Source: Mycobacterium asiaticum DSM 44297
GTDB lineage: Bacteria; Actinomycetota; Actinomycetes; Mycobacteriales; Mycobacteriaceae
DNA: 64,000 nt
Reading direction: 5' to 3'
NCBI RefSeq assembly: GCF_000613245.1
Contig: NZ_HG964939.1
Location: forward strand, 327,931 to 391,930
Part shown: positions 9,687-20,099 of the stretch, one piece after another
Layout: each line of letters opens with the position of its first letter
Numbering within the stretch: the stretch's first letter is position 1
Position numbers and translations under genes: made by a program
Notes under the pieces: model-generated
Seen by the model: the letters and a program-made list of their open reading frames with translations, nothing else
Told to the model about the DNA's origin: nothing
Database searches by the model: none

Positions 9687-10920
9687 AGGCCGGCGCAATC
9701 AGCGCCGCCAACACCACCCCGACCACAACGAGCAGCCCACCACCGGCCGCGGCCGCCGAAGTACCGACGACCGCAGCGGCGGCTCCGTGCAGTGTGTCGG
9801 CCAGCCGGGGCCCGCCGCCGACCACCACAGCGAACACGCCTTGCAGCCGTCCGATGACGTCGTCGGAGGCCGCCGTCTGCAAGATCGTGGACCGGAACGC
9901 TGCGGACACCATGTCCGCTGCGCCGCCAAATGCCAAAAACGCCAACGCAATCCAGAGCATCGGGCCCGCGCGGCCGTGCGCCATCCCGCTGACCACTCCA
10001 AAACCCACCATCGCCAGGCCCCACGCCACGATCGCGACAACGATGGTCAGGCCCTGCCGTCGGATCCTGGGCAGCCAGCCGGAGAACACCCCACCGACGA
10101 CCGCGCCGACGGCGATGGCCGCCGACAATAGCGCCATCGCCGAGCCGCCTTCGATCGGACCACCGAAGCTCTGGTGCGCCATCTGGGGGAACAACGCGCG
10201 CGGCATGCCCAGAATCATGGCGATCAGATCGACGACGAACGACATCAACACCACCGTGTTACCGGTCAGGTAGCGGAAGCCCTCCAGCACCGCACCGATC
10301 CCCCACCGTCGCCTGTCGTCGGACGCCACGGCAGGCATCGGCGTCAGCCGGACGGTCGCCCAGATCGGCAACAGGCATGTCAGCGCGTCGAGCAGGTACA
10401 GCGTGGACAGGTCCACCCAGTTCAGCAGCACACCGGCCAGCAACGGGCCGGCGATTGCACCGAACTGGCCCACGGTCATGTTCAGCGCGTTAGCGGCCGG
10501 CAATTGCTCACCGGACACCATGCGCGGGATCGCCGCGGAGCGCGCCGGTGAATTGACCGCGAAGAACGCCTGCTGGACCGCCAGCAGACAGAGCACTGCC
10601 CAGACGTTGTTCACGGCCAGCACGGCTTGCAACCACAACAGCAGGGACGCCACCGCTAGCCCGCAGGAGGCGACGATCAACAGCGACCGCCGATCCATCG
10701 CGTCCGCCCAGGCACCGCCCAGTAGGCCGAACACCACCAGCGGAAGCAGCGAGAACAAGCCGGCCAGACCGACGTAACCGGAGTTCTGGGTCAACGCGTA
10801 GATCTGCACGGGAACGGCGAAAATCGTCAGGTTCGCACCGATGACAGTCGGGATTCCGGCGACCCAAAGCCGGCGGAAATCGGGTGTGCGCAGCGGAGTG
10901 GTATCCGCGAAGACAGACAT
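9646..10920 (-). CDS. MFS transporter, EntS-like
   Basis: A 424-residue protein with about twelve hydrophobic segments and the MFS loop GLLGGAWADAMDRRS between helices 2 and 3. The N terminus (TTPLRTPDFRRLWVAG) and the FAVNSPARSAAIPRMVSGEQLPAANAL stretch after helix 4 are typical of the enterobactin-exporter EntS/MFS_3 family, usually drug or siderophore efflux. No siderophore genes lie nearby, so the substrate is unknown. It converges on the giant regulator gene, overlapping its 3' end by 41 bp, and is followed upstream by pdxH on the same strand with 29 bp between them. Confidence 0.87.
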   Translation of the reverse strand: MSVFADTTPLRTPDFRRLWVAGIPTVIGANLTIFAVPVQIYALTQNSGYVGLAGLFSLLPLVVFGLLGGAWADAMDRRSLLIVASCGLAVASLLLWLQAVLAVNNVWAVLCLLAVQQAFFAVNSPARSAAIPRMVSGEQLPAANALNMTVGQFGAIAGPLLAGVLLNWVDLSTLYLLDALTCLLPIWATVRLTPMPAVASDDRRRWGIGAVLEGFRYLTGNTVVLMSFVVDLIAMILGMPRALFPQMAHQSFGGPIEGGSAMALLSAAIAVGAVVGGVFSGWLPRIRRQGLTIVVAIVAWGLAMVGFGVVSGMAHGRAGPMLWIALAFLAFGGAADMVSAAFRSTILQTAASDDVIGRLQGVFAVVVGGGPRLADTLHGAAAAVVGTSAAAAGGGLLVVVGVVLAALIAPAFIRYQGPSSPAEP

Positions 10921-10949
10921 CCCCGACGAGCGTAGTGGCCGACCGACGG

Positions 10950-11609
10950 TCAGGGCTGCAGGCGCTCCACCTGGCCGCCGACAACGCGAATCCGGTTGTG
11001 CACCCGGTCTTCCCGCCCCTGCCAGAACTCCACGACCTCGGGGGCGATCAGATAGCCGCCCCAGTTCGGCGGGACGGGCACCTGCTCGGAGTCGGCGAAG
11101 CGAGCGGTCACCTCGGCCAGTTGCTCAAGCAGTGCCGCCCGCGAGGCGATCGGCCGGGATTGGTGTGAAGCCCAGGCACCCAGCTGCGAACCACGCGGGC
11201 GCTTGGACCAGTAATCCTCGGTGACCTGACGATCCACCCGGCTCACCGGTCCCCGGATATGGATCTGACGGCCGAGCAGATACCACGGAAACGTAGCCGA
11301 GGCGTACGGCGTCGCCGCCAACTCGAGCCCCTTCGCGGAGTCGTAGTTGGTGAAGAAGGTGATGCCGGTTTCGTCCGCGTTCTTGCACAGCACCGAGCGG
11401 CTGACGGGTCTGCCCTCGGCGACGGTGGCCAGCACCATGGCGTTGGGTTCGGCGATGCCGGCCCGCTCAGCATCGGCCATCCAGGCCCGGAACAAGGCAA
11501 GCCAGCCGTCGGCGAGCCAGTCCGCGTCGAGGTCGGGACTGCCGTCTTTCTCGACGGATCCGTACTCAACCCGCATCCCGGCCAGGTGCCGCACGTCAGG
11601 TCCCGTCAC
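10950..11609 (-). CDS. pdxH: Pyridoxine/pyridoxamine 5'-phosphate oxidase
   Basis: FMN enzyme that oxidises pyridoxine 5'-phosphate or pyridoxamine 5'-phosphate to pyridoxal 5'-phosphate. The protein shows [51 protein letters not shown] and the C-terminal [14 protein letters not shown] signature of PdxH. The reading frame runs further upstream into citA, so the start must be internal. GTG 11609 gives 219 residues ([11 protein letters not shown]) and ATG 11576 gives 208; the longer form matches the family length better. It is divergent from citA with about 73 bp between starts. Confidence 0.9.
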   Translation of the reverse strand: MTGPDVRHLAGMRVEYGSVEKDGSPDLDADWLADGWLALFRAWMADAERAGIAEPNAMVLATVAEGRPVSRSVLCKNADETGITFFTNYDSAKGLELAATPYASATFPWYLLGRQIHIRGPVSRVDRQVTEDYWSKRPRGSQLGAWASHQSRPIASRAALLEQLAEVTARFADSEQVPVPPNWGGYLIAPEVVEFWQGREDRVHNRIRVVGGQVERLQP

Positions 11610-11682
11610 CGTCCCCACGCTACTCGGCGGCCGGTTACCGGCCGGTAGCAGAGGCCCCAGGGGCGGGTGCAACAATCTGCCC

Positions 11683-12804
11683 ATGACTGTGGTCCCGGAG
11701 GATTTTGTCCCAGGCCTGGAAGGCGTGGTGGCCTTCACCACCAAAATCGCCGAACCCGACAAGGACGGCGGCGCGTTGCGCTATCGGGGCGTCGACATCG
11801 AGGACTTGATCGGTCGCGGTGTCACGTTCGGCGATGTGTGGGCGCTTTTGGTCGACGGTGATTTCGGTCGCGGCTTGCCGCCGGCCGAGCCGTTCCCGTT
11901 GCCGATCCACACCGGCGACGTGCGGGTCGATGTGCAGGCCGGCCTGGCCATGCTGGCGCCCATCTGGGGCTACAAGCCGTTGCTGGACACCAACGAACCC
12001 ACCGCCCGCGACCAGCTCGCCCGCGCTTCGGTGATGGCCCTGTCCTATGTCGCGCAATCCGGACGCGGCATCTACCAGCCCGCAGTCCCGCAGCGCATGA
12101 TCGACCAGTGCACCACCGTGACAGCACGTTTCATGACTCGCTGGAAAGGCGAGCCCGACCCCAAGCACATCGAGGCGATCGACGCCTACTGGGTGTCCGC
12201 GGCCGAACACGGGATGAACGCCTCAACCTTCACCGCACGGGTGATCGCCTCGACCGGAGCCGACGTGGCCGCGGCCCTGTCCGGGGCCATCGGGGCGATG
12301 AGCGGCCCGCTGCACGGCGGGGCTCCGGCACGTGTGCTGCCGATGATCGAAGAAGTCGAGCGCACCGACGATGCCCGCGGTCTGGTCAAGGGCATCCTGG
12401 ACCGCAAAGAGAAGTTGATGGGCTTCGGGCATCGGGTCTATCGCGCCGAAGACCCGCGCGCCCGGGTGCTGCGGGCCACCGCCAAGCGGCTGGGCGCGCC
12501 CCGTTACGAGGTCGCTGCCGCCGTCGAGCAGGCCGCCCTGGCCGAGTTGCGGGAGCGGCGCCCAGACCGGGCGATCGAGACCAATGTCGAGTTCTGGGCC
12601 GCGGTCATCCTGGACTTCGCCGGCGTACCGGCCAGCATGATGCCGGCCATGTTCACCTGCGGCCGCACCGCCGGATGGTGCGCACACATCCTGGAACAGA
12701 AGCGCCTCGGCAAGCTGGTGCGCCCGTCGGCGATCTACGTCGGTCCGGGTCCGCGCAGCCCGGAGTCCGTCTCGGGCTGGGGCCACGTCGTCACTTCTGC
12801 GTAA
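11683..12804 (+). CDS. citA: Citrate synthase 2
   Basis: Condenses acetyl-CoA and oxaloacetate at the entry to the TCA cycle. The 373-residue product, from ATG 11683, equals the length I recall for M. tuberculosis CitA (Rv0889c). Conserved elements are ISP-type [14 protein letters not shown] with the catalytic His, [14 protein letters not shown] with the second His, and the late catalytic Asp region [33 protein letters not shown] longer frame extends upstream across pdxH but carries no citrate synthase homology, which supports this start. It converges with the desaturase gene, overlapping by 14 bp. Confidence 0.94.
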   Translation: MTVVPEDFVPGLEGVVAFTTKIAEPDKDGGALRYRGVDIEDLIGRGVTFGDVWALLVDGDFGRGLPPAEPFPLPIHTGDVRVDVQAGLAMLAPIWGYKPLLDTNEPTARDQLARASVMALSYVAQSGRGIYQPAVPQRMIDQCTTVTARFMTRWKGEPDPKHIEAIDAYWVSAAEHGMNASTFTARVIASTGADVAAALSGAIGAMSGPLHGGAPARVLPMIEEVERTDDARGLVKGILDRKEKLMGFGHRVYRAEDPRARVLRATAKRLGAPRYEVAAAVEQAALAELRERRPDRAIETNVEFWAAVILDFAGVPASMMPAMFTCGRTAGWCAHILEQKRLGKLVRPSAIYVGPGPRSPESVSGWGHVVTSA

Positions 12805-13537
12805 CCGCCGCCAGCGGCCGCTTGTACGTGCCAAACAGCCTGTCGCCGTAGGTCATTACCACCGATAGGTTGGTCGGCCGCTTCTCGGAATGATGCAGTT
12901 CGTGACCGGACGCCGCCGGCAGCAGCCAGCGCGGGTAGAGCTTCATGTCGTACCCGCTGTGCGTGATCACCATGGCGGTGGTGTTCAACACCGCGTAGGC
13001 GACCACCACCAGCGGGTGTGCCCCGACGAGCAACGGCGGAACGTAGAGGCACAGCATCACCATCAAACCCTCGGCGGGATGCACGACGAAGTTGGTCCAG
13101 ATGGTCAGTGGCGACTGGACGCGATGATGCATGTAGTGCACCTTCTGGAAAACCCAGCGACTGCCATGCTCCAACCGGTGCCACCAATAGGTCAGGAATT
13201 CACCGATAATCATGAAGCAAACAAGCTGAGTGACGAACGCGACCAGAGTGGGTGCCGCGGTGGGAACTTCAGCCACCCATGGCCGAAACACGCGGTGCAG
13301 CACGAAGAATGCGACCGCGGCGCCGACATAGGTCGACATGATGCGCAGGCCGAGTTTCATAGCCGCTCGTGCCGAGATCCGTTGGTAGACAGCGACGTCG
13401 AATATCGAGTAGATGACGCCGGTTACCAGCACGACCGCGACGACGACGGGCAGAAAATACAACGGGAATTCGAAGAATCCCACCCCGAGGGTATCCCGCA
13501 ACCAAGACCAAACGGGTTGCAGCGCTGTTTGATTCAT
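12791..13537 (-). CDS. Sterol desaturase / fatty acid hydroxylase family membrane protein
   Basis: A 248-residue integral membrane diiron enzyme. Three histidine clusters typical of the ERG3/FAH superfamily are visible: HRLEH near residue 137, HYMHH near 151 and HELHH near 224. About four hydrophobic helices precede and separate them. ATG 13537 is chosen because GGAGGAA lies just upstream and the start overlaps the tetR stop in an ATGA, indicating translational coupling. The likely reaction is hydroxylation or desaturation of a lipid; the substrate is unknown. The tandem operators ahead of tetR should control both genes. Confidence 0.88.
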   Translation of the reverse strand: MNQTALQPVWSWLRDTLGVGFFEFPLYFLPVVVAVVLVTGVIYSIFDVAVYQRISARAAMKLGLRIMSTYVGAAVAFFVLHRVFRPWVAEVPTAAPTLVAFVTQLVCFMIIGEFLTYWWHRLEHGSRWVFQKVHYMHHRVQSPLTIWTNFVVHPAEGLMVMLCLYVPPLLVGAHPLVVVAYAVLNTTAMVITHSGYDMKLYPRWLLPAASGHELHHSEKRPTNLSVVMTYGDRLFGTYKRPLAAVTQK

Positions 13538-14145
13538 TGTTCCTCCTGGTGGTCCCCGATCGGCAGCAGCCGCGCCGCGGCCAGCCGAAGCTCGGTGATG
13601 CATTGCTCCACGGTGATGTCACCGACCCCGAGCAGAGCTAGGTCGGCGAAGAAGACCCGCCCCAGTACCGTCAGCGCCGGGTCGAGGGACAACGAGGGTG
13701 GCACCTCGTCGACGGCACCGCCCACGAGGTCCAGGAACATCTGACGCACACCCATGCGGAACTGCTCGGCGACTGGGCCCTGGGCAAGCACCGAGGCCAT
13801 GGTGGCGCGGACCATCGCCAGATCCGACGCCGCTTCCCGCACCACCTGCTCGATGGCCACGTCGATGGCCGCTGTCGGCTCGGCTGACGCAATCGCCTGC
13901 GGAATGCGCTGCGCCACCTGCTGCCCCCAGGCCAGGGCCGCTTCGCAGACCACGTGTTCCTTCGAGGCGAAATAGCGGTAGGTGGTGGCCCTGGATACGC
14001 CGGCCGCCCCGGCGATCTGCTCCATCCGCACTACTTCGTGACCGTGTTCGCGGATCAGCTGGCGTGCCGCCGCCAGAAGTCGCTCGCGCACATCTCGCTG
14101 CCGCGCGTCCAGCGTGCGGTGAATCGTCAGCGTCGTCCCGCTCAC
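13534..14145 (-). CDS. TetR family regulator of the desaturase gene
   Basis: A 203-residue regulator with an N-terminal TetR helix-turn-helix (AARQLIREHGHEVVRMEQIAGAAGVSRATTYRYFASKEHV) and a variable helical ligand domain. GTG 14145 is preferred because GGGAGGGAG sits six bases upstream; earlier starts in the frame have no ribosome site and extend into the operators. Its stop overlaps the desaturase start by 4 bp, so the two are one operon. Two near-identical palindromic boxes lie 31-72 bp upstream, which suggests autorepression relieved by a lipid-like ligand. Confidence 0.9.
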   Translation of the reverse strand: MSGTTLTIHRTLDARQRDVRERLLAAARQLIREHGHEVVRMEQIAGAAGVSRATTYRYFASKEHVVCEAALAWGQQVAQRIPQAIASAEPTAAIDVAIEQVVREAASDLAMVRATMASVLAQGPVAEQFRMGVRQMFLDLVGGAVDEVPPSLSLDPALTVLGRVFFADLALLGVGDITVEQCITELRLAAARLLPIGDHQEEQ

Positions 14146-14176
14146 GCGAACTCCCTCCCAGATCGGAGATGGTTGA

Positions 14177-14216
14177 TGAGACAGTTGTATCACCAATGAC
14201 TGAGACGAATGTATCA
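14177..14216. promoter_or_regulatory. Tandem TetR-type operators
   Basis: Two 16-bp boxes, TGAGACAGTTGTATCA at 14177-14192 and TGAGACGAATGTATCA at 14201-14216, are direct repeats with starts 24 bp apart. Each is also an imperfect palindrome around TGATACA-N2-TGTATCA. They sit immediately upstream of the tetR start, the expected place for an autoregulatory operator. Binding by this TetR is inferred. Confidence 0.65.
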
Positions 14217-14385
14217 GCAGCTATCTCGATGCACAATGCCCGGCCGGATTAGCGGCCAGCCGCCTGTCGGTGGGTGGGTTTACCGTCGGGGTGTACGGCC
14301 CAGCGCCGGCCCGCGATGAGAAATGCGGCCCGGCTCAGTCAGTACTCGTGAGCCCTGGGTGGGCGTTACCAACAACAGAGGAGTG

Positions 14386-14844
14386 ATGATGGCCATCAAC
14401 GTCGAACCTGCACTGTCCCCGCACCTCGTGGTCGACAATGCTGCGGCTGCGATCGACTTCTACGTCAAGGCGTTCGACGCAGTCGAGCTGGGCCGGGTGC
14501 CCGGCCCGGACGGTCGGCTCATCCATGCCGCGGTGCAAATCAACGGCTTCACGGTCATGCTGAACGACGACTTCCCGGAGATGTGCAGCGGCCAGTCGAT
14601 GACGCCCAAGGCGCTCGGGGGCACACCGGTCACCATTCACCTCACCGTCACCGACGTCGAAACCAAGTTTCAACGGGCAATCGATGCTGGAGCCACCGTG
14701 GTTATGCCGCTGGAGGACCAGTTCTGGGGTGACCGCTACGGCGTGCTCGCCGATCCGTTCGGACACAACTGGTCGCTGGGTCAGCCGGTGCGTGAGGTCA
14801 GCATGGAGGAATTGCGAGAGGCGATGTCCGCCCAGGCCGGCTAG
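14386..14844 (+). CDS. Glyoxalase/bleomycin-resistance (VOC) family protein
   Basis: A 152-residue VOC-fold protein matching Rv0887c in length and position. It has the PhnB-like layout: LSPHLVVDNAAAAIDFYVKAFDAVELGR, then a second half with GTPVTIHLTVTDVETKFQRAIDAGA and the C-terminal DRYGVLADPFGHNWSLG motif. AGAGGAG precedes two adjacent ATG codons (14386 and 14389); the first is used. Some metal-binding positions of true glyoxalase I cannot be confirmed by eye, so the substrate is unknown. It converges on fprB with a 4-bp overlap. Confidence 0.88.
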   Translation: MMAINVEPALSPHLVVDNAAAAIDFYVKAFDAVELGRVPGPDGRLIHAAVQINGFTVMLNDDFPEMCSGQSMTPKALGGTPVTIHLTVTDVETKFQRAIDAGATVVMPLEDQFWGDRYGVLADPFGHNWSLGQPVREVSMEELREAMSAQAG

Positions 14845-16535
14845 ACCAGCTCGCGCAGCCGCGCCAGCAGGCGTCGTCGCTTGGACGGCGCCTGCGGGGC
14901 GGTGGCCGCGACGGCAAGCATCTCGGTGGGGTCGATGAACTTGTTGCGTGGGCGGCCGTCGATGTCGCCGCGCGCAACTTCGGCAGAGTCGATGGCGCGC
15001 CAGCCCGCGTAATCGACGACATCAGGCTGGCGGGCGGCGATCAGCTCGGCCAGCGCCGCCGGCTTGGCCACCGGGTCGGTCAGTTTGCCCGCGTTGAAGT
15101 CGGCCACCAGCGCTTGAACCGTCTCAAAGGAGCACGATTTGTTGGTGCCGATGAAGCCGGTCGGCCCGCGTTTGATCCAGCCGGCGACATAGGCGCCGGT
15201 GACCGGTTCACCGGTGCCTGGGTCGGTGACGCGGCCGCCGTCGTTGGGGACGACGGCTGCCGACTCGTCGAACGGTAGATCCCGAATAGCCTTGCCGCGA
15301 TAGCCGATCGAGGTCAGCACCAAGCCGGCGGCGATCCGTTGCAGCTCGTCGGTGCCGGTGACCGAGAACTCCACCCCGGCGGTCCGCTGAGCACCCAGCA
15401 CCCGCTGCGGCGTCAGTTCGAAGGCCAACCGGATGCGTGGCCGCGCCACCGGCGCCGAACCGTCGCCCAGCGTGCTGAGGATCTCCAGCTTCTTCTTGCA
15501 CAACGGGTCTGACGCCGTCGCCAGGTCCCGACGCACCCGTTGGTGATCCTCGGGATCCAGCACGACCTCGGCGGCGCCCGTCAGTCCGATCAACTCGGGC
15601 AGGGTGAAGGCCGCGTGGGCCGGACCACGGCGGGCGGCGATCACCACCTCACGTACCGCCGACTTGCGGAATGCCTTAAGGGCGTGATCGGCAATGTCAG
15701 TGTGGGCCAGAGCATCTGGGTCGGCGGTCAGCATACGTGCAACATCGAGGGCGACGTTTCCGTTGCCGATCACCACGACCCGCTCGTGACTGAGATCGAC
15801 CGCCAGTTGGGCGTAGTCCGGGTGCCCGTTGATCCACGCGACCAACTCGGTGGCCGTACCGGTGCCCGGCATGCCCATACCGTCGACTTGGAGCCGCCGG
15901 TCGTCGGGGGCGCCGACCGCGTACAGCACGGCGTGGTGATGAGCCAACAGCTCAGCGTGCGTCACGTGCTTACCGACCTCGACATTGAGGTAGAACCGGA
16001 AGCGGCGGTGGCCGGTCACCCGATCGAATAGCCGCGTGACCTGCTTGGTGTGCTGGTGATCGGGGGCGACCCCGGCGCGCACCAAACCGTAAGGCGTGGG
16101 CAGCTTTTCGAAGACATTAACTCGCACGCCGTGCTGAATGAGCAGCTCGTCGGCGGCATACATCGCCGCCGGACCCGAGCCGACAATAGCCACCGTCAGC
16201 GGATGCCGGTGCGGCCGCAGCTCCGCGGCCGGGATCACCGGTGCAAGCTTGGATGTCGGCGGCAACTTCACACCGGCCGGCCGCTCCGGGTAGAACGACG
16301 CATTGATATCAACGAACGGCAGTTGCTTGATGTCCAGTCGACTGTCGGGAACGATTGCGCCCACGGGGCAGGCGCTCACGCAGGCGCCGCAGTCGACACA
16401 AGCGACCGGATCGATGTAAAGCATCTCCGATGTGGCAAAGCCCGGTTCGTCCGGTGAGGGATGAATGCAATTGACCGGACACGCGAAGACGCAGGACCCG
16501 TCATTGCAGCACGACTGAGTTATCACGTGCGGCAT
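14841..16535 (-). CDS. fprB: NADPH:ferredoxin reductase with fused N-terminal ferredoxin
   Basis: A 564-residue fusion like M. tuberculosis FprB (Rv0886). Residues 1-70 are a 7Fe-type ferredoxin with cysteine motifs SCCNDGSCVFACPVNCIHP and CVDCGACVSACPVGAI. The rest is an adrenodoxin-reductase-type flavoprotein: FAD motif VAIVGSGPAAMYAAD near residue 114 and NADPH motif VVVIGNGNVALDVARML near residue 260. Electrons would pass from NADPH through FAD to iron-sulfur clusters and on to partners such as P450s or the neighbouring diiron enzyme, with which it is co-directional (39 bp apart). Confidence 0.93.
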   Translation of the reverse strand: MPHVITQSCCNDGSCVFACPVNCIHPSPDEPGFATSEMLYIDPVACVDCGACVSACPVGAIVPDSRLDIKQLPFVDINASFYPERPAGVKLPPTSKLAPVIPAAELRPHRHPLTVAIVGSGPAAMYAADELLIQHGVRVNVFEKLPTPYGLVRAGVAPDHQHTKQVTRLFDRVTGHRRFRFYLNVEVGKHVTHAELLAHHHAVLYAVGAPDDRRLQVDGMGMPGTGTATELVAWINGHPDYAQLAVDLSHERVVVIGNGNVALDVARMLTADPDALAHTDIADHALKAFRKSAVREVVIAARRGPAHAAFTLPELIGLTGAAEVVLDPEDHQRVRRDLATASDPLCKKKLEILSTLGDGSAPVARPRIRLAFELTPQRVLGAQRTAGVEFSVTGTDELQRIAAGLVLTSIGYRGKAIRDLPFDESAAVVPNDGGRVTDPGTGEPVTGAYVAGWIKRGPTGFIGTNKSCSFETVQALVADFNAGKLTDPVAKPAALAELIAARQPDVVDYAGWRAIDSAEVARGDIDGRPRNKFIDPTEMLAVAATAPQAPSKRRRLLARLRELV

Positions 16536-16574
16536 GTGAACTAACCCTTCAAGGCCCGCAGGGGCCGGTTGACA

Positions 16575-17600
16575 TTACGCCGCGCTGACCGGAGCCAGGT
16601 GTTGGCGCTGCGGCTCGCTGCGATAGCGCGACGGCTTGCCGTTGATCTTGCAGAGCCGCCACATCAGCCGAGCCGAGCGATTCTCCAGCAGCCCGGTGTC
16701 GTAGGCCAGCATGCGGACGTCGGAAAACATGTCGCGCAGCCACTTTCGTGATTCCGGCGACCGGAAGAAAAGCTCCTTCTTCACTGAGCGTGGGATGTCG
16801 AACTCCTCCCAGAAAGCCTTCGGCGGGATCAGAATCGCGTTGCACAGCATCCGCATCGTCAGCGGGAAGTACAGCGAAACCCAGAACCGCTGCCATTTGG
16901 TCAGGTGCGGCAACCGCTTCCGGAGGAACTCGTGGGCAAAGGAGATGTGTCGTGCCTCCTCGGCCACGTGAATGGCCATGACCCGCTCCATGATTGGGTG
17001 CAGCGACTTGCCCTCGCGCAGCACCTGCTTCTGAGTGTGGTCGATCGGCTCCTCGCCGGCGAGCACACCGATGAAGAACGCCACCGGCAGCGGACCAGCC
17101 ACCAGCGGAACCATCGGCGAGACCCAGCGCAGCCGCCGTGGCATCCCCGGCACGTCGGCGCCCACGCGGTTCACCATCTCCTGGAACATCATGGTGTGGT
17201 TGCACTCTTCGACCGATTCATGCAGGCAGTATCGGTACTCCGGCGATCCGTTCGGCACCCAGAAGGTGTAGTTCATCAGTCCGCGGATCAGGATGGACTC
17301 GAAATGCAGCCCGACCTTGGCGACGTTGGCCTGCCGCCACATCCCGATCTTGATCTTCTTCTCGTCCGGCTGCGCCTGATACCACGGGTGCCGGCCTAGC
17401 GGGTCGGTCGCCGGCAGTATCCAGCGGGGGTCGTCGTCAGTGACCGCGAACTCGGGCGAATCCCAGTCGATGTCGGTGTACGGATTGAAGTTTCGTCGCA
17501 CCGACCCCTCGGACAGCGTGGCGAGCATCTCCACGTACTCGGTGTCGTCCCGCACTTCCATGTTGCGGCGCCACCGTCGAACCATGCGCGTCCTGGCCAT
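16575..17600 (-). CDS. AurF-like diiron oxygenase
   Basis: A 341-residue soluble protein matching Rv0885 in length and context. The diiron carboxylate ligands appear as a Glu in HFESILIRG, EECNH in SVEECNHTMMFQEM, and EEARHISFAHEF, the ferritin-like pattern of p-aminobenzoate N-oxygenase AurF relatives. GGGGAGG six bases before ATG 17600 fixes the start. FprB downstream on the same strand is a natural electron donor, though this is inference. The substrate is unknown. It diverges from serC across a spacer with a CRP-like site. Confidence 0.87.
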   Translation of the reverse strand: MARTRMVRRWRRNMEVRDDTEYVEMLATLSEGSVRRNFNPYTDIDWDSPEFAVTDDDPRWILPATDPLGRHPWYQAQPDEKKIKIGMWRQANVAKVGLHFESILIRGLMNYTFWVPNGSPEYRYCLHESVEECNHTMMFQEMVNRVGADVPGMPRRLRWVSPMVPLVAGPLPVAFFIGVLAGEEPIDHTQKQVLREGKSLHPIMERVMAIHVAEEARHISFAHEFLRKRLPHLTKWQRFWVSLYFPLTMRMLCNAILIPPKAFWEEFDIPRSVKKELFFRSPESRKWLRDMFSDVRMLAYDTGLLENRSARLMWRLCKINGKPSRYRSEPQRQHLAPVSAA

Positions 17601-17717
17601 TCAAAGCCTCCCCACTGAGGTGTACATCGGACGGTTGAGAAATACGGTACCGGCGGTACTGGGAATTATCCAGGCCTCCAGCTGCTGCTGTGGCCTGCGC
17701 AGCATCTACCCATCGCG

Positions 17718-17733
17718 TGTGGCCCAGATCACA
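17718..17733. promoter_or_regulatory. CRP-type site upstream of serC
   Basis: TGTGGCCCAGATCACA fits the consensus TGTGA-N6-TCACA with one mismatch in the left half. It lies 51 bp before the serC start codon in the serC / diiron oxygenase divergent spacer. Control of serC by the cAMP receptor protein Rv3676 from this same spacer is reported in M. tuberculosis, which supports conservation. Confidence 0.7.
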
Positions 17734-17753
17734 GCAGCGGCCCGTTCAGCTAG

Positions 17754-18902
<1,149 letters not shown>

Positions 18903-19021
18903 CCGGCCCGTTATCAGCCCGCAACCATCCAGCGTGTCAGCATCGGTTGCGGGGTTTGCTGCATTAAAGTGCGCACGTAATGGGTCCGGCGCTGATTGCT
19001 CGGAGCCTGCGAGGAGAAGCC

Positions 19022-19816
19022 ATGCGGGAACTCAAAGTGGTTGGGCTCGACCCCGACGGCAAATACGTCCTCTGCGAGGGTGCCAGCTCGGCCGAGAAGT
19101 TCCGGTTGCCGTTCGACGATCGGCTGCGGGCGGTGCTGGCCGGCGAGCCGATCCCGCCGGAGCAACCGGCGCTGGACATCGTCGTCACAAACATGCTCAG
19201 TCCCAAGGAGATCCAAGCCAAGATCCGGGCCGGGGCTTCCGTCGAACAGGTGGCGGCCGCATCGGGATCAGACGTGTCCCGCATCCAGCGGTTCGCCAAC
19301 CCGGTACTACTCGAACGTTTCCGCGCCGCCGAGCTCGCCACCGCGGCGCACCCCGTGCTGGCGGACGGACCGGCGGTGCTGACCCTGCTGGAAACGGTCA
19401 CCGCGGCGCTGGTGGCCCGGGGCCTGAGCGGGGACAAGCTCAGCTGGGACGCCTGGCGCAACGAGGACAGCCGGTGGACGGTACAGCTGGGCTGGCAGGC
19501 TGGCCGGTCGGACAATGTGGCGCATTTCCGCTTCACCCCGGGCGCCCACGGCGGCACGGTCACCGCGATCGACGACGCCGCCAGCGAGCTGATCGACCCG
19601 GACTTCAAGCCCCGGCAACTGGCGCCGGTGGCACGGCTGGCCTTTGAAACCGCAGACGCGGTCGCGGAACCCGCACCGCCGGCCGCGCCCCCGGCACCGG
19701 CTGCACCCACCGCTCCCACTCCGCCGGCCGAGCAGCCCGCCAGCCGGCGCGGCAAGCCAGCTATCCCCGCGTGGGAGGACGTGCTGCTCGGGGTGCGCTC
19801 AAGCGGTCAGCGTTAG
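19022..19816 (+). CDS. sepH: SepH-like cell division regulator (DUF3071)
   Basis: A 264-residue protein corresponding to Rv0883c, the SepH family. The N-terminal conserved domain (MRELKVVGLDPDGKYVLCEG) includes a helix-turn-helix-like stretch, LSPKEIQAKIRAGASVEQVAAASGSDVSRIQRFANPVL. The family is known to bind FtsZ and promote septum formation in actinobacteria. A Pro/Ala-rich linker of about 40 residues precedes the short conserved C terminus SRRGKPAIPAWEDVLLGV. GAGGAG upstream of ATG 19022 supports the start; the frame extends 14 codons further without homology. Confidence 0.9.
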   Translation: MRELKVVGLDPDGKYVLCEGASSAEKFRLPFDDRLRAVLAGEPIPPEQPALDIVVTNMLSPKEIQAKIRAGASVEQVAAASGSDVSRIQRFANPVLLERFRAAELATAAHPVLADGPAVLTLLETVTAALVARGLSGDKLSWDAWRNEDSRWTVQLGWQAGRSDNVAHFRFTPGAHGGTVTAIDDAASELIDPDFKPRQLAPVARLAFETADAVAEPAPPAAPPAPAAPTAPTPPAEQPASRRGKPAIPAWEDVLLGVRSSGQR

Positions 19817-20091
19817 CCGCCCAACAACGTCAACGCGAGCAGGGCCAGCCACGCCCCAGCGACGCCGACCCCGGCGCCCAGCACTAACCACCGCAGCACC
19901 AATTTGTGTCGCCAGCCCCAGAACGTCGGCGCCAGTCCCCCGACCGCCACGACGTTCAGCCCCACCGCCAGCAGTGGGTGCACCCGGATCAGACCGAGAC
20001 TCAACACCACGATCGCCGCGCCCGTGACCGCGGCGACGAAGCCGGCCACCGCCAAACCCGTTGCCCACGGGACGGACTCGTCGTTCACCAC
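19813..20091 (-). CDS. Small membrane protein (DUF2537)
   Basis: A 92-residue protein with about three transmembrane segments: ATGLAVAGFVAAVTGAAIVVLSLGLI, PLLAVGLNVVAVGGLAPTFWGW and LVLGAGVGVAGAWLALLALTLLG. It corresponds to Rv0882 by position, size and strand. Function is unknown. Its stop overlaps the sepH stop by 4 bp; it lies 8 bp downstream of the SPOUT methyltransferase gene on the same strand, so it is probably the last gene of a marR-methyltransferase-membrane protein operon. Confidence 0.85.
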   Translation of the reverse strand: MVNDESVPWATGLAVAGFVAAVTGAAIVVLSLGLIRVHPLLAVGLNVVAVGGLAPTFWGWRHKLVLRWLVLGAGVGVAGAWLALLALTLLGG

Positions 20092-20099
20092 ACCCGACC

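Noticed and set aside
11347-11682. N-terminal extension of citrate synthase
   Set aside because: The extension overlaps pdxH on the other strand and shows mirrored-codon composition; citrate synthase homology begins at 11683.
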